Source: Oscillospiraceae bacterium
GTDB taxonomy: Bacteria > Bacillota_A > Clostridia > Oscillospirales > Oscillospiraceae
Direction: 5' to 3'
Assembly: GCA_017415945.1 (NCBI GenBank)
Contig: JAFQDR010000156.1
Coordinates: 1-11,785, forward strand
DNA: 11,785 nucleotides
A model generated the notes under the pieces. The model did not search any database, had not been told where the DNA came from, and saw only the letters and a program-made list of their open reading frames with translations. Of this stretch, positions 6,331 to 11,785 are shown piece after piece. Numbering within the stretch: position 1 is the first letter of the stretch; every line of letters starts with the position of its first letter. A program made the position numbers and the translations under genes.

Positions 6331-8637
6331 TCAAAATGCCGCGGTGTAGCGGAACCAGCACTCCGCGATGCGCTGGGTGGTGCCGTGATTGTCACCCTCG
6401 CCCTGCCAAGTCCAGCCCTCGTCGGTTTCCGTCAGAGCCACATCGGCGGCTTGGAAGGCTGTGGGCACATCATCGGGGGAGTAGTAATAGCCCGTGTATT
6501 GATCGGTGAGGGAAGGCAAATCAAACTGGACGATGGTATGCACGCCCCGATACACATTGATAGCACGGATGCCCATGGGCGGCTCTGTTTTGGCTGCTTC
6601 TATGGGGTCAGCTAAATAGGCCTCCGCAATGTCGGTCATGTAGGATAGACGACCGGGGGCGAAGTGGTGCAGACTTGACATGACGTCATCCTCGCGGAGC
6701 TGGCTTACCAAGTGATAGAGCGTTTGTCTGAGCTCATCTTGTTCCCCGTTTGGGACAAGATTTCCTTCGGCATCATAGAAGAACATGGCTACGGTTTTGG
6801 CATCCTTGGTGGTTTCCCAAGGGATCGTGACCATGTCGGGGACGGAGACCTCTTGAATGCCCAAATCCATAGGGGGATCCGTGTGTATCTGCATGGAGGC
6901 AATGGCGGGGTTGGCGATGAGCACCACATCATAGGCGGTTTTGTCGGTGATTTCTCCCGTTTCGTTACACACGGCGGGCTCACTCAGGAGAATGCCGTTG
7001 TTGATGCTTTGAGCGTTTTCAAACATCTGCATTTGTCCTGTAAATGTGGCGGCGTTGTTTTGCACACGGAATACTGCCCAGCCGTAGTCCGTTTTGGGCA
7101 CTCCCGTGCGGAAGCCCACGATTTGCCAGCCGTCCCCCGCGTGGTAGGTGGAGAACACATCCACACCCACATTCAGCATGGATTCCAGACAGCGGGTGTA
7201 GAAGGGGCCGTTGCTGCTCATTTCCCCGATTCCCGAACTGACGGGGTACAGGGTCAGAATGGTCATTTTATCGGGCTCATAAAACGCGGAGTCGGAAACA
7301 CCATAGGCAATGTAGTGCTTCCCCTCCTTGTGGCGGGTCAGCAGGTAGAACAGGTGCTGCCCGTTGTCATCATCGAAGCGGACGATTTTGGAATCGGTGA
7401 TACGGGCCACGGGGATGGGCTTTTCCGCTGCCAGACGGTAGGGCATCATGTCCAGCATTTCATCGGCGGTGAGCTCGTACAAATCCACCACCCCAAGTTC
7501 CTCCCAGCCGTAGGCACTGTCCAGAGCCCAGAATACGTTGTCAGTGGTCAGACAGAAGGAATAGGGAGGCTTGCCGACCTTGGTGTTGTGGTCTTGGTAG
7601 GCGATGCGCTCATAGCCGTAGATGGAGGCTCCGAAGCTATAATTGCGCTCCTTGGGGTCGGTGAGCATCCCCACGGCGGTGAACAGCAGGATGCATACCG
7701 CCAGTACCGCAGCCAGCTTGGTGGTGTTGCGGCTGCCCAGTACATGACGGACACGGTTTGCCGTGTCACCCTCTCCGAAGGCTACGGGGGCGATTTGGAA
7801 GTGCCGCTGCCCTGTGGTCATGTCCAGCAGAGTCTGGGCATAGTCGGCCTTGGCATCCTCGTCCAGATCAGCGGTGACAGCTTCATCACAGCGCAGCTCC
7901 ATGTCCTCCATGGCCAGCTTGTAGGCAAGCCACACAAGGGGATTGAACCAGTGGAGGCACAGGGCTCCGAAGCCCAAGAGCTTCCACAGATGGTCGTGCT
8001 TGCGGATGTGGTACTGCTCGTGCTTGAGAATGTGTGCCTGCTCTATGTCCGACAGCCCCGAGGGCAGGTAAATGCGGGGGCGCAGCAGCCCCACCACAAA
8101 GGCGGTTTCGATGCGGTCGCAGATAAAGACGTTGCCTTCAAGAGGGATGGCTTCCTTCAGCTGCTTCCGCAGTCGAAGCATAGCCAGCACATTCCACAGC
8201 AGCATGGCTCCGATGCCCGTGAGCCACAGGGCCGACAGCATGGGGAATACTTCGGTTTTTACGGTTTTGGGAGGAGAAACCCGATCCTCTCCCGTGACCA
8301 CGTACTGATTGCCTTGATTGTCGGTGATGGGAGAAATGCCGTGGGCAACGGCGGTTTCGAACAGATCGGTGTTATCATGGAAAATATGGGTGTTGCCCAC
8401 ATAGTCATCTGCCCACTCTGCGGCGATGCTGTGGGTGAATCGGTCGGGGAGACGGGACAGGGGAGAGGCGATGCTCACGGGCATCAGCAGCCGCAGCAGC
8501 ACAATGCCCCACAGCAGGTAGGAGAAGCGGCGGGGATAGTCAAACAGCTTCAGCCACCAACGAATGATGTACACTGTTAAAATCACGAAGCTGCCCTTGA
8601 GGGTCATGTCCAATAATGTCATAAACAGGCTCGTCAT
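6331..8637 (-). CDS. M56-family (BlaR1-like) membrane metalloprotease with a large unknown extracellular sensor domain
   Basis: A 768-residue membrane-bound zinc protease sensor-transducer. In BlaR1/MecR1 an external signal activates the cytoplasmic protease, which leads to cleavage of the partner BlaI-type repressor and derepression. Membrane segments are near residues 11-30, 38-55, 131-153, 220-240 and 307-325. The zinc motif HEQYH (206-210) lies in ILKHEQYHIRKHDHLWK, and the following HWFNPLVWLAYKLAMEDMELRCDEAV stretch (229-254) contributes the further acidic ligand and is typical of the family. Residues 326-768 are extracytoplasmic and resemble no sensor I know. I find no STxK-type motif, so beta-lactam sensing is unlikely. 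The ATG has GGGGGTG 5 nt upstream, and the repressor gene ends 4 nt before it, so the two form an operon. A hairpin repeat follows the stop. Confidence 0.9.
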   Translation of the reverse strand: MTSLFMTLLDMTLKGSFVILTVYIIRWWLKLFDYPRRFSYLLWGIVLLRLLMPVSIASPLSRLPDRFTHSIAAEWADDYVGNTHIFHDNTDLFETAVAHGISPITDNQGNQYVVTGEDRVSPPKTVKTEVFPMLSALWLTGIGAMLLWNVLAMLRLRKQLKEAIPLEGNVFICDRIETAFVVGLLRPRIYLPSGLSDIEQAHILKHEQYHIRKHDHLWKLLGFGALCLHWFNPLVWLAYKLAMEDMELRCDEAVTADLDEDAKADYAQTLLDMTTGQRHFQIAPVAFGEGDTANRVRHVLGSRNTTKLAAVLAVCILLFTAVGMLTDPKERNYSFGASIYGYERIAYQDHNTKVGKPPYSFCLTTDNVFWALDSAYGWEELGVVDLYELTADEMLDMMPYRLAAEKPIPVARITDSKIVRFDDDNGQHLFYLLTRHKEGKHYIAYGVSDSAFYEPDKMTILTLYPVSSGIGEMSSNGPFYTRCLESMLNVGVDVFSTYHAGDGWQIVGFRTGVPKTDYGWAVFRVQNNAATFTGQMQMFENAQSINNGILLSEPAVCNETGEITDKTAYDVVLIANPAIASMQIHTDPPMDLGIQEVSVPDMVTIPWETTKDAKTVAMFFYDAEGNLVPNGEQDELRQTLYHLVSQLREDDVMSSLHHFAPGRLSYMTDIAEAYLADPIEAAKTEPPMGIRAINVYRGVHTIVQFDLPSLTDQYTGYYYSPDDVPTAFQAADVALTETDEGWTWQGEGDNHGTTQRIAECWFRYTAAF

Positions 8638-8641
8638 AGTT

Positions 8642-9001
8642 TCACCCCCTGTGCCGATCGATCAGCTCCTGCAGAGCATCAATTTCCTTGTCGGAGAGCC
8701 TTCTGCGCTTGGTGAAGGCCGCCAGAAAGCCCGGGAGAGAGCCTTGGAAGGTTTCCTCCACAAACTGCTCGGACTGCATGGCGTAGTATTCCTCACGGCT
8801 TATAAGGCTCGTCACATAGCCGTCGGTGTTTCGGAACAGTCCTCGCTCGCACAGTCGCCGCAGGACGGTGTAGGTGGTGGATTTTTTCCACTTCAGCTCT
8901 GCCTCGCACAGCTTCACCAGACTGCCGGAGGAAATGGGCTCGTTGCTCCAAATCAAATCCGCGAAGCGGGATTCTACTTCGCCCATGGTGGGATGGTTCA
9001 T
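8642..9001 (-). CDS. BlaI/MecI/CopY-family transcriptional repressor
   Basis: A 119-residue winged-helix repressor, a normal length for BlaI/MecI. The DNA-binding domain covers about residues 1-70; the recognition helix region WKKSTTYTVLRRLCERGLF (38-56) is the hallmark of the family. The C-terminal part (72-119), including SLPGFLAAF and LSDKEIDALQELI, is the dimerisation region, where BlaI-type proteins are also cleaved by their cognate protease. It is the first gene of a two-gene operon with the M56 protease, ending 4 nt before its start. The ATG at 9001 is supported by AAAGGAGGT 5 nt upstream; Met6 has no such site. Two palindromic TACA-N3-TGTA sites upstream (9017-9033 and 9046-9062) point to autoregulation. 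The sensed signal and any distant targets are unknown. Confidence 0.93.
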   Translation of the reverse strand: MNHPTMGEVESRFADLIWSNEPISSGSLVKLCEAELKWKKSTTYTVLRRLCERGLFRNTDGYVTSLISREEYYAMQSEQFVEETFQGSLPGFLAAFTKRRRLSDKEIDALQELIDRHRG

Positions 9002-9016
9002 AAGATACCTCCTTTG

Positions 9017-9033
9017 GTTTACAATTTGTAGAC
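9017..9033. promoter_or_regulatory. Probable BlaI-type operator, proximal site
   Basis: GTTTACAATTTGTAGAC is a 17-bp dyad with 7 of 8 base pairs symmetric around 9025 and the TACA...TGTA half-sites of BlaI/MecI/CopY operators. It lies between the predicted promoter and the ribosome binding site of the repressor gene, where bound repressor would block transcription. Its centre is 29 bp from that of the distal site. Confidence 0.75.
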
Positions 9034-9044
9034 TTCTTGATTTT

Positions 9045-9073
9045 AGTTTACATCATGTAAACCGAAATGTCAA
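9045..9073 (-). promoter_or_regulatory. Promoter of the repressor-protease operon
   Basis: On the minus strand a perfect TTGACA (9073-9068) is followed by a 17-nt spacer and TAAACT (9050-9045, 4 of 6 matches to TATAAT). The distal operator sits inside the spacer and -10, and the proximal operator lies just downstream. This arrangement is typical of an autorepressed BlaI promoter. Confidence 0.75.
9046..9062. promoter_or_regulatory. Probable BlaI-type operator, distal site overlapping the promoter
   Basis: GTTTACATCATGTAAAC is a perfect 17-bp odd palindrome (8-bp arms, centre at 9054). It fills the spacer and overlaps the -10 of the repressor promoter. Both sites share G-T-half-site spacing TACA-N3-TGTA, one base longer than the N2 spacing I recall for classic staphylococcal bla/mec and CopY boxes. 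Confidence 0.8.
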
Positions 9074-9125
9074 GGGGAAACTGCAGCGGAGGCAATTTGC
9101 TGCGTTGGTATGGAGCAAGTATCTC

Positions 9126-9190
9126 CGTAGGGACAGCCCTTGCGGCTGTCCTAATTCGTACAACGGGCACCCGCAAGGGGCGCCCCTACG
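9126..9190. repeat. GTAGGG/CCCTACG hairpin repeat, copy 3
   Basis: A compact 65-bp copy with outer ends CGTAGGG (9126-9132) and CCCTACG (9184-9190). It contains a perfect 8-bp hairpin GGACAGCC-CTTGC-GGCTGTCC (9131-9151) and a second hairpin with one mismatch (9165-9172 with 9178-9185). It lies between the divergently transcribed repressor and phosphorylase genes, outside both predicted promoters. Confidence 0.8.
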
Positions 9191-9212
9191 AGAGAATTAC
9201 CGACTGCCGCAA

Positions 9213-9241
9213 TTGTAATTCCTTTGCGTATATGGTACACT
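9213..9241 (+). promoter_or_regulatory. Candidate promoter of the purine nucleoside phosphorylase gene
   Basis: TTGTAA (9213-9218) and TACACT (9236-9241) are 17 nt apart, each matching 4 of 6 consensus bases, about 30 nt before the start codon. The leader is too short for a purine riboswitch downstream of it. Confidence 0.45.
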
Positions 9242-9271
9242 GAAACAAATAAAACCCTTTGGAGGTATATT

Positions 9272-10090
9272 ATGGATTTGATGGCAAAAATCAATGCTGC
9301 GGCGGAGTATATTCTCTCTCATGTGGAAGCGCGCCCCACCATTGGTATGGTGCTGGGCAGCGGCTTGGGTGACTTTGCGGATACCTTGGAGAACCCTGTC
9401 CGTGTGGCATACAGCGATATTCCGGGCTTCCCGCTGCCCACCGTTGCGGGACACGCAGGGGCCTTGGTGTTCGGGGAAAAGATGGGCCGAAGCGTGGTAG
9501 TGCTGCAGGGGCGTATTCACTTCTACGAAGGTCTGCCCATGCAGGAAATCACCCTGCCTATGCGTGTACTGGCGGCCATTGGGGTCAAGACTCTGGTGCT
9601 GACCAATGCGGCAGGGGGTGTGAATACCGACTTCAGCGCAGGTGACTTGATGCTCATCAGTGACCATATCAATTACTCCGGAGCCAATCCTCTCATTGGA
9701 CAGAATCTGGATGCCTTCGGGCCTCGCTTCCCCGATGTCAGTGACCTGTATACCAAGGAGATTCGTGAGAAGGTGAAGGCTGTGGCGGCCGAGGCAGGCA
9801 TGACCATCCGCGAGGGTGTGTATATGATGTTCAGCGGCCCCAATTACGAGACTCCGGCGGAGGTGCGCATGGCACGCATCGTAGGGGCGGATGCGGTTGG
9901 AATGTCTACCGTACCCGAGGCACTGATTGCGGGGCACTGCGGTATGCGTGTGGTGGGCATGAGCTGTATCACCAATATGGCGGCAGGGGTACTGGATGTG
10001 AAGCTGGACCACAGCGAGGTGGTGGAAACCGCAAACCGTGTCCACGATCAATTCCATCAGCTGCTGAACCTGATTTTGACGGTATTGTAA
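9272..10090 (+). CDS. punA: Purine nucleoside phosphorylase, trimeric (PNP-I) type
   Basis: A 272-residue cytosolic enzyme that splits purine (deoxy)ribonucleosides with phosphate into base and (deoxy)ribose-1-phosphate, for salvage and nucleoside catabolism. Family motifs in order: phosphate-binding GMVLGSGLGDFAD (25-37), VAGHAGALVFG with His61, GRIHFYEG (80-87), VLTNAAGGVN (109-118), and FSGPNYETPAE (187-197) with the purine-binding Glu193. SCITNMAAG (231-239) has Asn235 at the position that in human PNP (Asn243) favours 6-oxopurines, so guanosine and inosine are the likely substrates. The ATG at 9272 is chosen because GGAGG lies 6 nt upstream; the frame is open 48 nt further up, but that part has no family similarity. 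It is monocistronic, with its own promoter and terminator. The length matches the family. Confidence 0.95.
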   Translation: MDLMAKINAAAEYILSHVEARPTIGMVLGSGLGDFADTLENPVRVAYSDIPGFPLPTVAGHAGALVFGEKMGRSVVVLQGRIHFYEGLPMQEITLPMRVLAAIGVKTLVLTNAAGGVNTDFSAGDLMLISDHINYSGANPLIGQNLDAFGPRFPDVSDLYTKEIREKVKAVAAEAGMTIREGVYMMFSGPNYETPAEVRMARIVGADAVGMSTVPEALIAGHCGMRVVGMSCITNMAAGVLDVKLDHSEVVETANRVHDQFHQLLNLILTVL

Positions 10091-10102
10091 CTTGGACTGC
10101 GG

Positions 10103-10122
10103 CTCCCCTTACACAGGGGAGG
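10103..10122. repeat. Short CTCCCC/GGGGAG hairpin after the phosphorylase gene
   Basis: CTCCCC-TTACACA-GGGGAG (about 10104-10122), bordered by GG and GC, has a 6-bp perfect stem. It lies between the stop codon and the true terminator and has no U-tract. Its form resembles the CTCTCCTT/AAGGAGAG ends of the repeat at 11176-11302, so it may be a remnant of that kind of element. Confidence 0.4.
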
Positions 10123-10132
10123 CTTAAAGAAA

Positions 10133-10163
10133 GAGCTGTTCCAAAACGGAACAGCTCCTTTTT
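10133..10163. terminator. Bidirectional intrinsic terminator between converging units
   Basis: A perfect 10-bp stem GAGCTGTTCC (10133-10142) and GGAACAGCTC (10148-10157) is followed on the plus strand by CTTTTT, ending the phosphorylase transcript. On the minus strand the same stem runs into TTTCTTT (10132 downwards), so it can also end the DUF975/small-protein transcript, whose last stop codon (10164-10162) abuts the stem. Confidence 0.88.
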
Positions 10164-10233
10164 ATTTGGTCATTTTCACAAGGTCAATTAAAATCCAAAT
10201 GGGAACCAAAAGTAATAGAATCAGCCAATACAC
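10162..10233 (-). CDS. Predicted 23-residue hydrophobic small membrane protein
   Basis: A short reading frame of 23 codons on the minus strand, too short for ordinary gene calling. It begins with GTG at 10233. Seven nt upstream is AAAGGGGG, a good ribosome binding site. An in-frame TGA two codons before the GTG limits the start to this position. The predicted peptide is one membrane segment: after Met-Tyr-Trp come LILLLLVPIWILI (residues 4-16), then Asp17 and a basic tail ending LVKMTK. It starts 35 nt beyond the DUF975 stop on the same strand, and its stop abuts the shared terminator, so it would be the last gene of that unit. I do not recognise a family. Chance is possible at this length, but the combination of strong ribosome binding site, fully hydrophobic core and terminator placement favours a real gene. 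Confidence 0.55.
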   Translation of the reverse strand: MYWLILLLLVPIWILIDLVKMTK

Positions 10234-10268
10234 AGGTCAACCCCCTTTGTTTTGATGACCTCATGGTA

Positions 10269-11087
10269 TCACATGGGTTGGTACCAAATAGTCTCGGCTT
10301 CCTGCTTGGGGGACAGCTCCCGATAGAAGGCTGCGTTGGCTGCTTCCATATAGGGCTGCAGGGGGATGGCACAGAGAACGGCCAGCACAATGGCGACGAG
10401 GATCGCGCCCAGCATGGTGCCGATACCGCCGATACCCTGTACACCTTGGAAAATACCCCAGAACAGCACAGTCAGTGCGGGCAGACTTGCCAGCAAATTC
10501 CAGCCGATGAAGCTCAGATACAGGCAGAACAGATCCCACTTGTGACCGTCCATGAGCTCACGGGAGGCGGTAATTGCATCGTTGGCGGACATTTCGGGAT
10601 TCTCCGAGAGAATAAAGGGGGTCATGGCGTAGGAATAACTCTTGACGATGCCGGGGATCACCAGCAACAAGCACCACAGCCCGATATACAGACTTGTCAG
10701 AAAGTTCATGCAGAAGCCCTTCCATTTGCAGTTCATGTAGGTGAACAGGTCTTGGAATACCGCGGGCTTGCGGTCGATGAGGTTCAGGTTGAATCTTGCG
10801 TAGCCCAAGCGCATGGCACCGCCGACGAACAGGGATACGATGACCAGCAGTACACAGACAACCAGAATACCAAGAGCGATTCCCAAGACATCTTGGCCTG
10901 CAGGGGAATCAAAATAGCTGATAATATCCTGTCCCATGGTGCTGTTCTCGGAGGAATTGCTGCTGCTTCCGCCGCCGCTGTGAATGGTGGTGGCACCGAA
11001 CAGGGAGGCGACAAAGCCTGTGACCATAGCGGTTTTCCAGTTGCCGCGAAGGGCATCTAATGCGGTTTGCTTGTATTGATTACTCAT
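10269..11087 (-). CDS. DUF975-family integral membrane protein
   Basis: A 272-residue multi-pass membrane protein of the DUF975 family, common in Firmicutes and of unknown function. The most typical stretch is VIPGIVKSYSYAMTPFIL followed by a SENPEMSANDAITASRELMDGHKW segment (residues 143-184). Membrane segments are visible around 18-34, 66-92, 128-150, 187-210 and 222-243. Between the first two lies a Ser/Gly/Asn-rich loop (38-50), probably a flexible linker. The N-terminus NQYKQTALDALRGNWKTA also fits the family, in which a cytoplasmic helix precedes the first segment. The ATG at 11087 has GAGGTG about 6 nt upstream, and a perfect -10 hexamer lies further upstream. A small hydrophobic reading frame follows on the same strand. 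No function can be assigned from context. Confidence 0.88.
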   Translation of the reverse strand: MSNQYKQTALDALRGNWKTAMVTGFVASLFGATTIHSGGGSSSNSSENSTMGQDIISYFDSPAGQDVLGIALGILVVCVLLVIVSLFVGGAMRLGYARFNLNLIDRKPAVFQDLFTYMNCKWKGFCMNFLTSLYIGLWCLLLVIPGIVKSYSYAMTPFILSENPEMSANDAITASRELMDGHKWDLFCLYLSFIGWNLLASLPALTVLFWGIFQGVQGIGGIGTMLGAILVAIVLAVLCAIPLQPYMEAANAAFYRELSPKQEAETIWYQPM

Positions 11088-11118
11088 AATCTACACCTCA
11101 CTTTCTTTCTTTGACAAT

Positions 11119-11124
11119 ATTATA
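11119..11124 (-). promoter_or_regulatory. Probable -10 element of the DUF975 gene
   Basis: On the minus strand a perfect TATAAT (11124-11119) lies 32 nt upstream of the start codon in an AT-rich stretch. I see no convincing -35 hexamer at 16-18 nt, so the promoter is only partly supported. Confidence 0.45.
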
Positions 11125-11175
11125 CAATACCGATGAAAGAAGTGGGTGAACAAATTATGAATGAATTAAGGAACC

Positions 11176-11302
11176 GGCTCTCCTTTTAAGGAGAGCTGTC
11201 GAGCGTATGCGAGACTGAGAGGTAAACAAAATCAAAAAAAGATTACCTCTCCGTCATTTCCTCGTACCTCGGAAATGCCACCTCTCCTTAAAAGGAGAGG
11301 TA
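11176..11302. repeat. Multi-hairpin intergenic repeat with CTCTCCTT/AAGGAGAG ends
   Basis: A roughly 127-bp element bounded by two palindromes: CTCTCCTT-TT-AAGGAGAG (11178-11195) and ACCTCTCCTT-AA-AAGGAGAGGT (11280-11301). Between them are a 9-bp stem GAGAGGTAA/TTACCTCTC (11217-11225 with 11243-11251) and a 7-bp stem CATTTCC/GGAAATG (11255-11261 with 11271-11277). Nothing in it looks coding. The end palindromes are related to each other, as in a miniature inverted-repeat element. It lies within the 11088-11573 gene-free stretch. Confidence 0.7.
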
Positions 11303-11309
11303 AATAATG

Positions 11310-11339
11310 AAACAGCTGCTCATTTGAGCAGCTGTTTTT
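11310..11339 (+). terminator. Terminator-like hairpin with no evident plus-strand gene
   Basis: A perfect 12-bp stem (11310-11321 with 11326-11337) has an ATTT loop, and a TTTTT run spans 11335-11339. The U-tract favours termination on the plus strand, but no plus-strand gene is seen between 10164 and here. On the minus strand it is followed by TTTCATTATTT, a weaker tract that could act as backup for the kinase gene. Confidence 0.6.
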
Positions 11340-11366
11340 CAGACTGTCAAAAAATGCTTCGCAGAA

Positions 11367-11433
11367 TTTCGTCCATAAGAACGAAACAAAGTCAAATCTA
11401 TTTTTCGCGCCGGCATGTACGAAGCGAAAAATA
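11367..11433. other. Two AT-rich stem-loops of unknown role
   Basis: TTTCGT/ACGAAA (11367-11372 with 11381-11386, 8-nt loop) and a 10-bp perfect stem TATTTTTCGC/GCGAAAAATA (11399-11408 with 11424-11433, 15-nt loop) lie side by side in the gene-free stretch downstream of the kinase terminator. They have no associated reading frame with a ribosome binding site. They may be repeat remnants or RNA structure; I cannot tell. Confidence 0.4.
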
Positions 11434-11440
11434 CAAACTT

Positions 11441-11475
11441 AAAAATACCCCCAAAACCACTTTGGGTTTTGGGGG
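11441..11475 (-). terminator. Intrinsic terminator of the kinase gene
   Basis: A perfect 11-bp stem CCCCCAAAACC/GGTTTTGGGGG (11448-11458 with 11465-11475) has a 6-nt loop. On the minus strand it runs into TATTTTTAAG (11447-11441 and beyond). It lies about 100 nt beyond the kinase stop codon. Confidence 0.85.
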
Positions 11476-11573
11476 CCAAAACTTGTGTATAGTATATCAT
11501 TTTATTGACAAGATAATTGTCAATGAAATGACAGCTTATTACACAATATTCAGTTTTATGAAATCGAGATAAC

Positions 11574-11785
11574 TTATCTCTGGATACGGCCGGAGCCGTC
11601 GCCGCCTGCCAGCTTTTCAACTTCAGCTACGGTGACCATGTTGTAGTCGCCTTCGATGGAGTGCTTCAGAGCGGAAGCTGCAACTGCGAATTCAACTGCG
11701 GCCTGGGTGTCCTTGCCGTTCAGGATGGAGTAGATCAGGCCGCCGCCGAAGGAGTCGCCGCCGCCAACGCGGTCGATGATATGCA
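11574..11785 (-). CDS. kdgK: PfkB-family sugar kinase, C-terminal part (probable 2-dehydro-3-deoxygluconate kinase)
   Basis: The window ends inside this minus-strand gene, so only its last 69 residues and TAA stop (11576-11574) are visible. The conserved PfkB signature 2 is present as [17 protein letters not shown], containing the catalytic Asp of GGGD and the anion-hole glycines. The following stretches [20 protein letters not shown] and [16 protein letters not shown] match the C-terminus I associate with Firmicute 2-dehydro-3-deoxygluconokinases (KdgK). These phosphorylate 2-keto-3-deoxygluconate to the 6-phospho form, for cleavage by the Eda aldolase in hexuronate or pectin catabolism. An aldolase partner gene is not visible. 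Codon choice looks tuned for high expression (frequent GTT, GAA, GCT, TCC). Other PfkB substrates cannot be excluded from the C-terminus alone. Confidence 0.8.
   Translation of the reverse strand, partial: HIIDRVGGGDSFGGGLIYSILNGKDTQAAVEFAVAASALKHSIEGDYNMVTVAEVEKLAGGDGSGRIQR

Noticed and set aside
6712..8580. Plus-strand open frame of 622 codons opposite the M56 protease gene
   Set aside because: Antisense composition, no family motif; the opposite strand carries HEQYH and the other M56 hallmarks.
9191..9271. Possible purine riboswitch upstream of the phosphorylase gene
   Set aside because: Only about 30 nt separate the candidate promoter from the start codon, and no purine aptamer three-way junction can be drawn.
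9197..10057. Minus-strand open frame of 286 codons opposite the phosphorylase gene
   Set aside because: The plus-strand phosphorylase motifs are complete; the antisense product is His-rich and matches nothing.
11339..11620. Minus-strand open frame of 93 codons overlapping the kinase 3' end and its terminator
   Set aside because: It runs through the kinase coding region in another frame and through the 11441-11475 terminator, without a ribosome binding site.

Overview
The window looks like chromosomal DNA of a strictly anaerobic Clostridia-type Firmicute, probably a gut Oscillospirales/Ruminococcaceae relative. This is inferred from protein family make-up (a ferredoxin-linked 2-oxoacid oxidoreductase, BlaI/M56 regulators, DUF975, a KdgK-type kinase), strong AGGAGG-type ribosome binding sites, and intergenic GTAGGG...CCCTACG hairpin repeats of a kind I recall from such genomes. 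No database search was possible, so the taxonomy is tentative.

Layout. (1) 1-1764, plus strand: the 3' end of a three-gene 2-oxoacid:ferredoxin oxidoreductase operon (alpha C-terminus, beta, gamma), closed by a clean intrinsic terminator. (2) 1765-2003: a gene-free stretch packed with hairpin repeats, ending in the terminator of the next, oppositely oriented gene. (3) 2004-5966, minus strand: an RND-superfamily exporter with a coiled-coil insertion of about 300 residues and its own sigma-A-like promoter. (4) 5967-6330: promoter, terminator and one repeat copy. (5) 6331-9001, minus strand: a BlaI-type repressor and M56 (BlaR1-like) membrane protease pair behind a promoter with two BlaI-like operators. 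The extracellular sensor half of the protease shows no penicillin-binding motif. (6) 9272-10090, plus strand: trimeric-type purine nucleoside phosphorylase. (7) 10162-11087, minus strand: a DUF975 membrane protein followed by an apparently unannotated 23-residue hydrophobic small protein, sharing a back-to-back terminator with the phosphorylase. (8) 11088-11573: repeats, hairpins and terminators without a gene. (9) 11574-11785, minus strand: the C-terminus of a KdgK-type sugar acid kinase.

The genes do not form one pathway. The oxidoreductase (ferredoxin-linked 2-oxoacid metabolism), phosphorylase (purine salvage) and kinase (ketodeoxygluconate use) are housekeeping or catabolic. The RND exporter and the BlaI/M56 pair suggest envelope stress or export functions, but nothing in the sequence ties them together: they have separate promoters, a terminator lies between them, and I see no BlaI-like operator at the RND promoter. 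The points most worth following up are the RND coiled-coil insertion, the small membrane protein, the non-beta-lactam sensor of the M56 protein, and the compensatory structure of the hairpin repeats.
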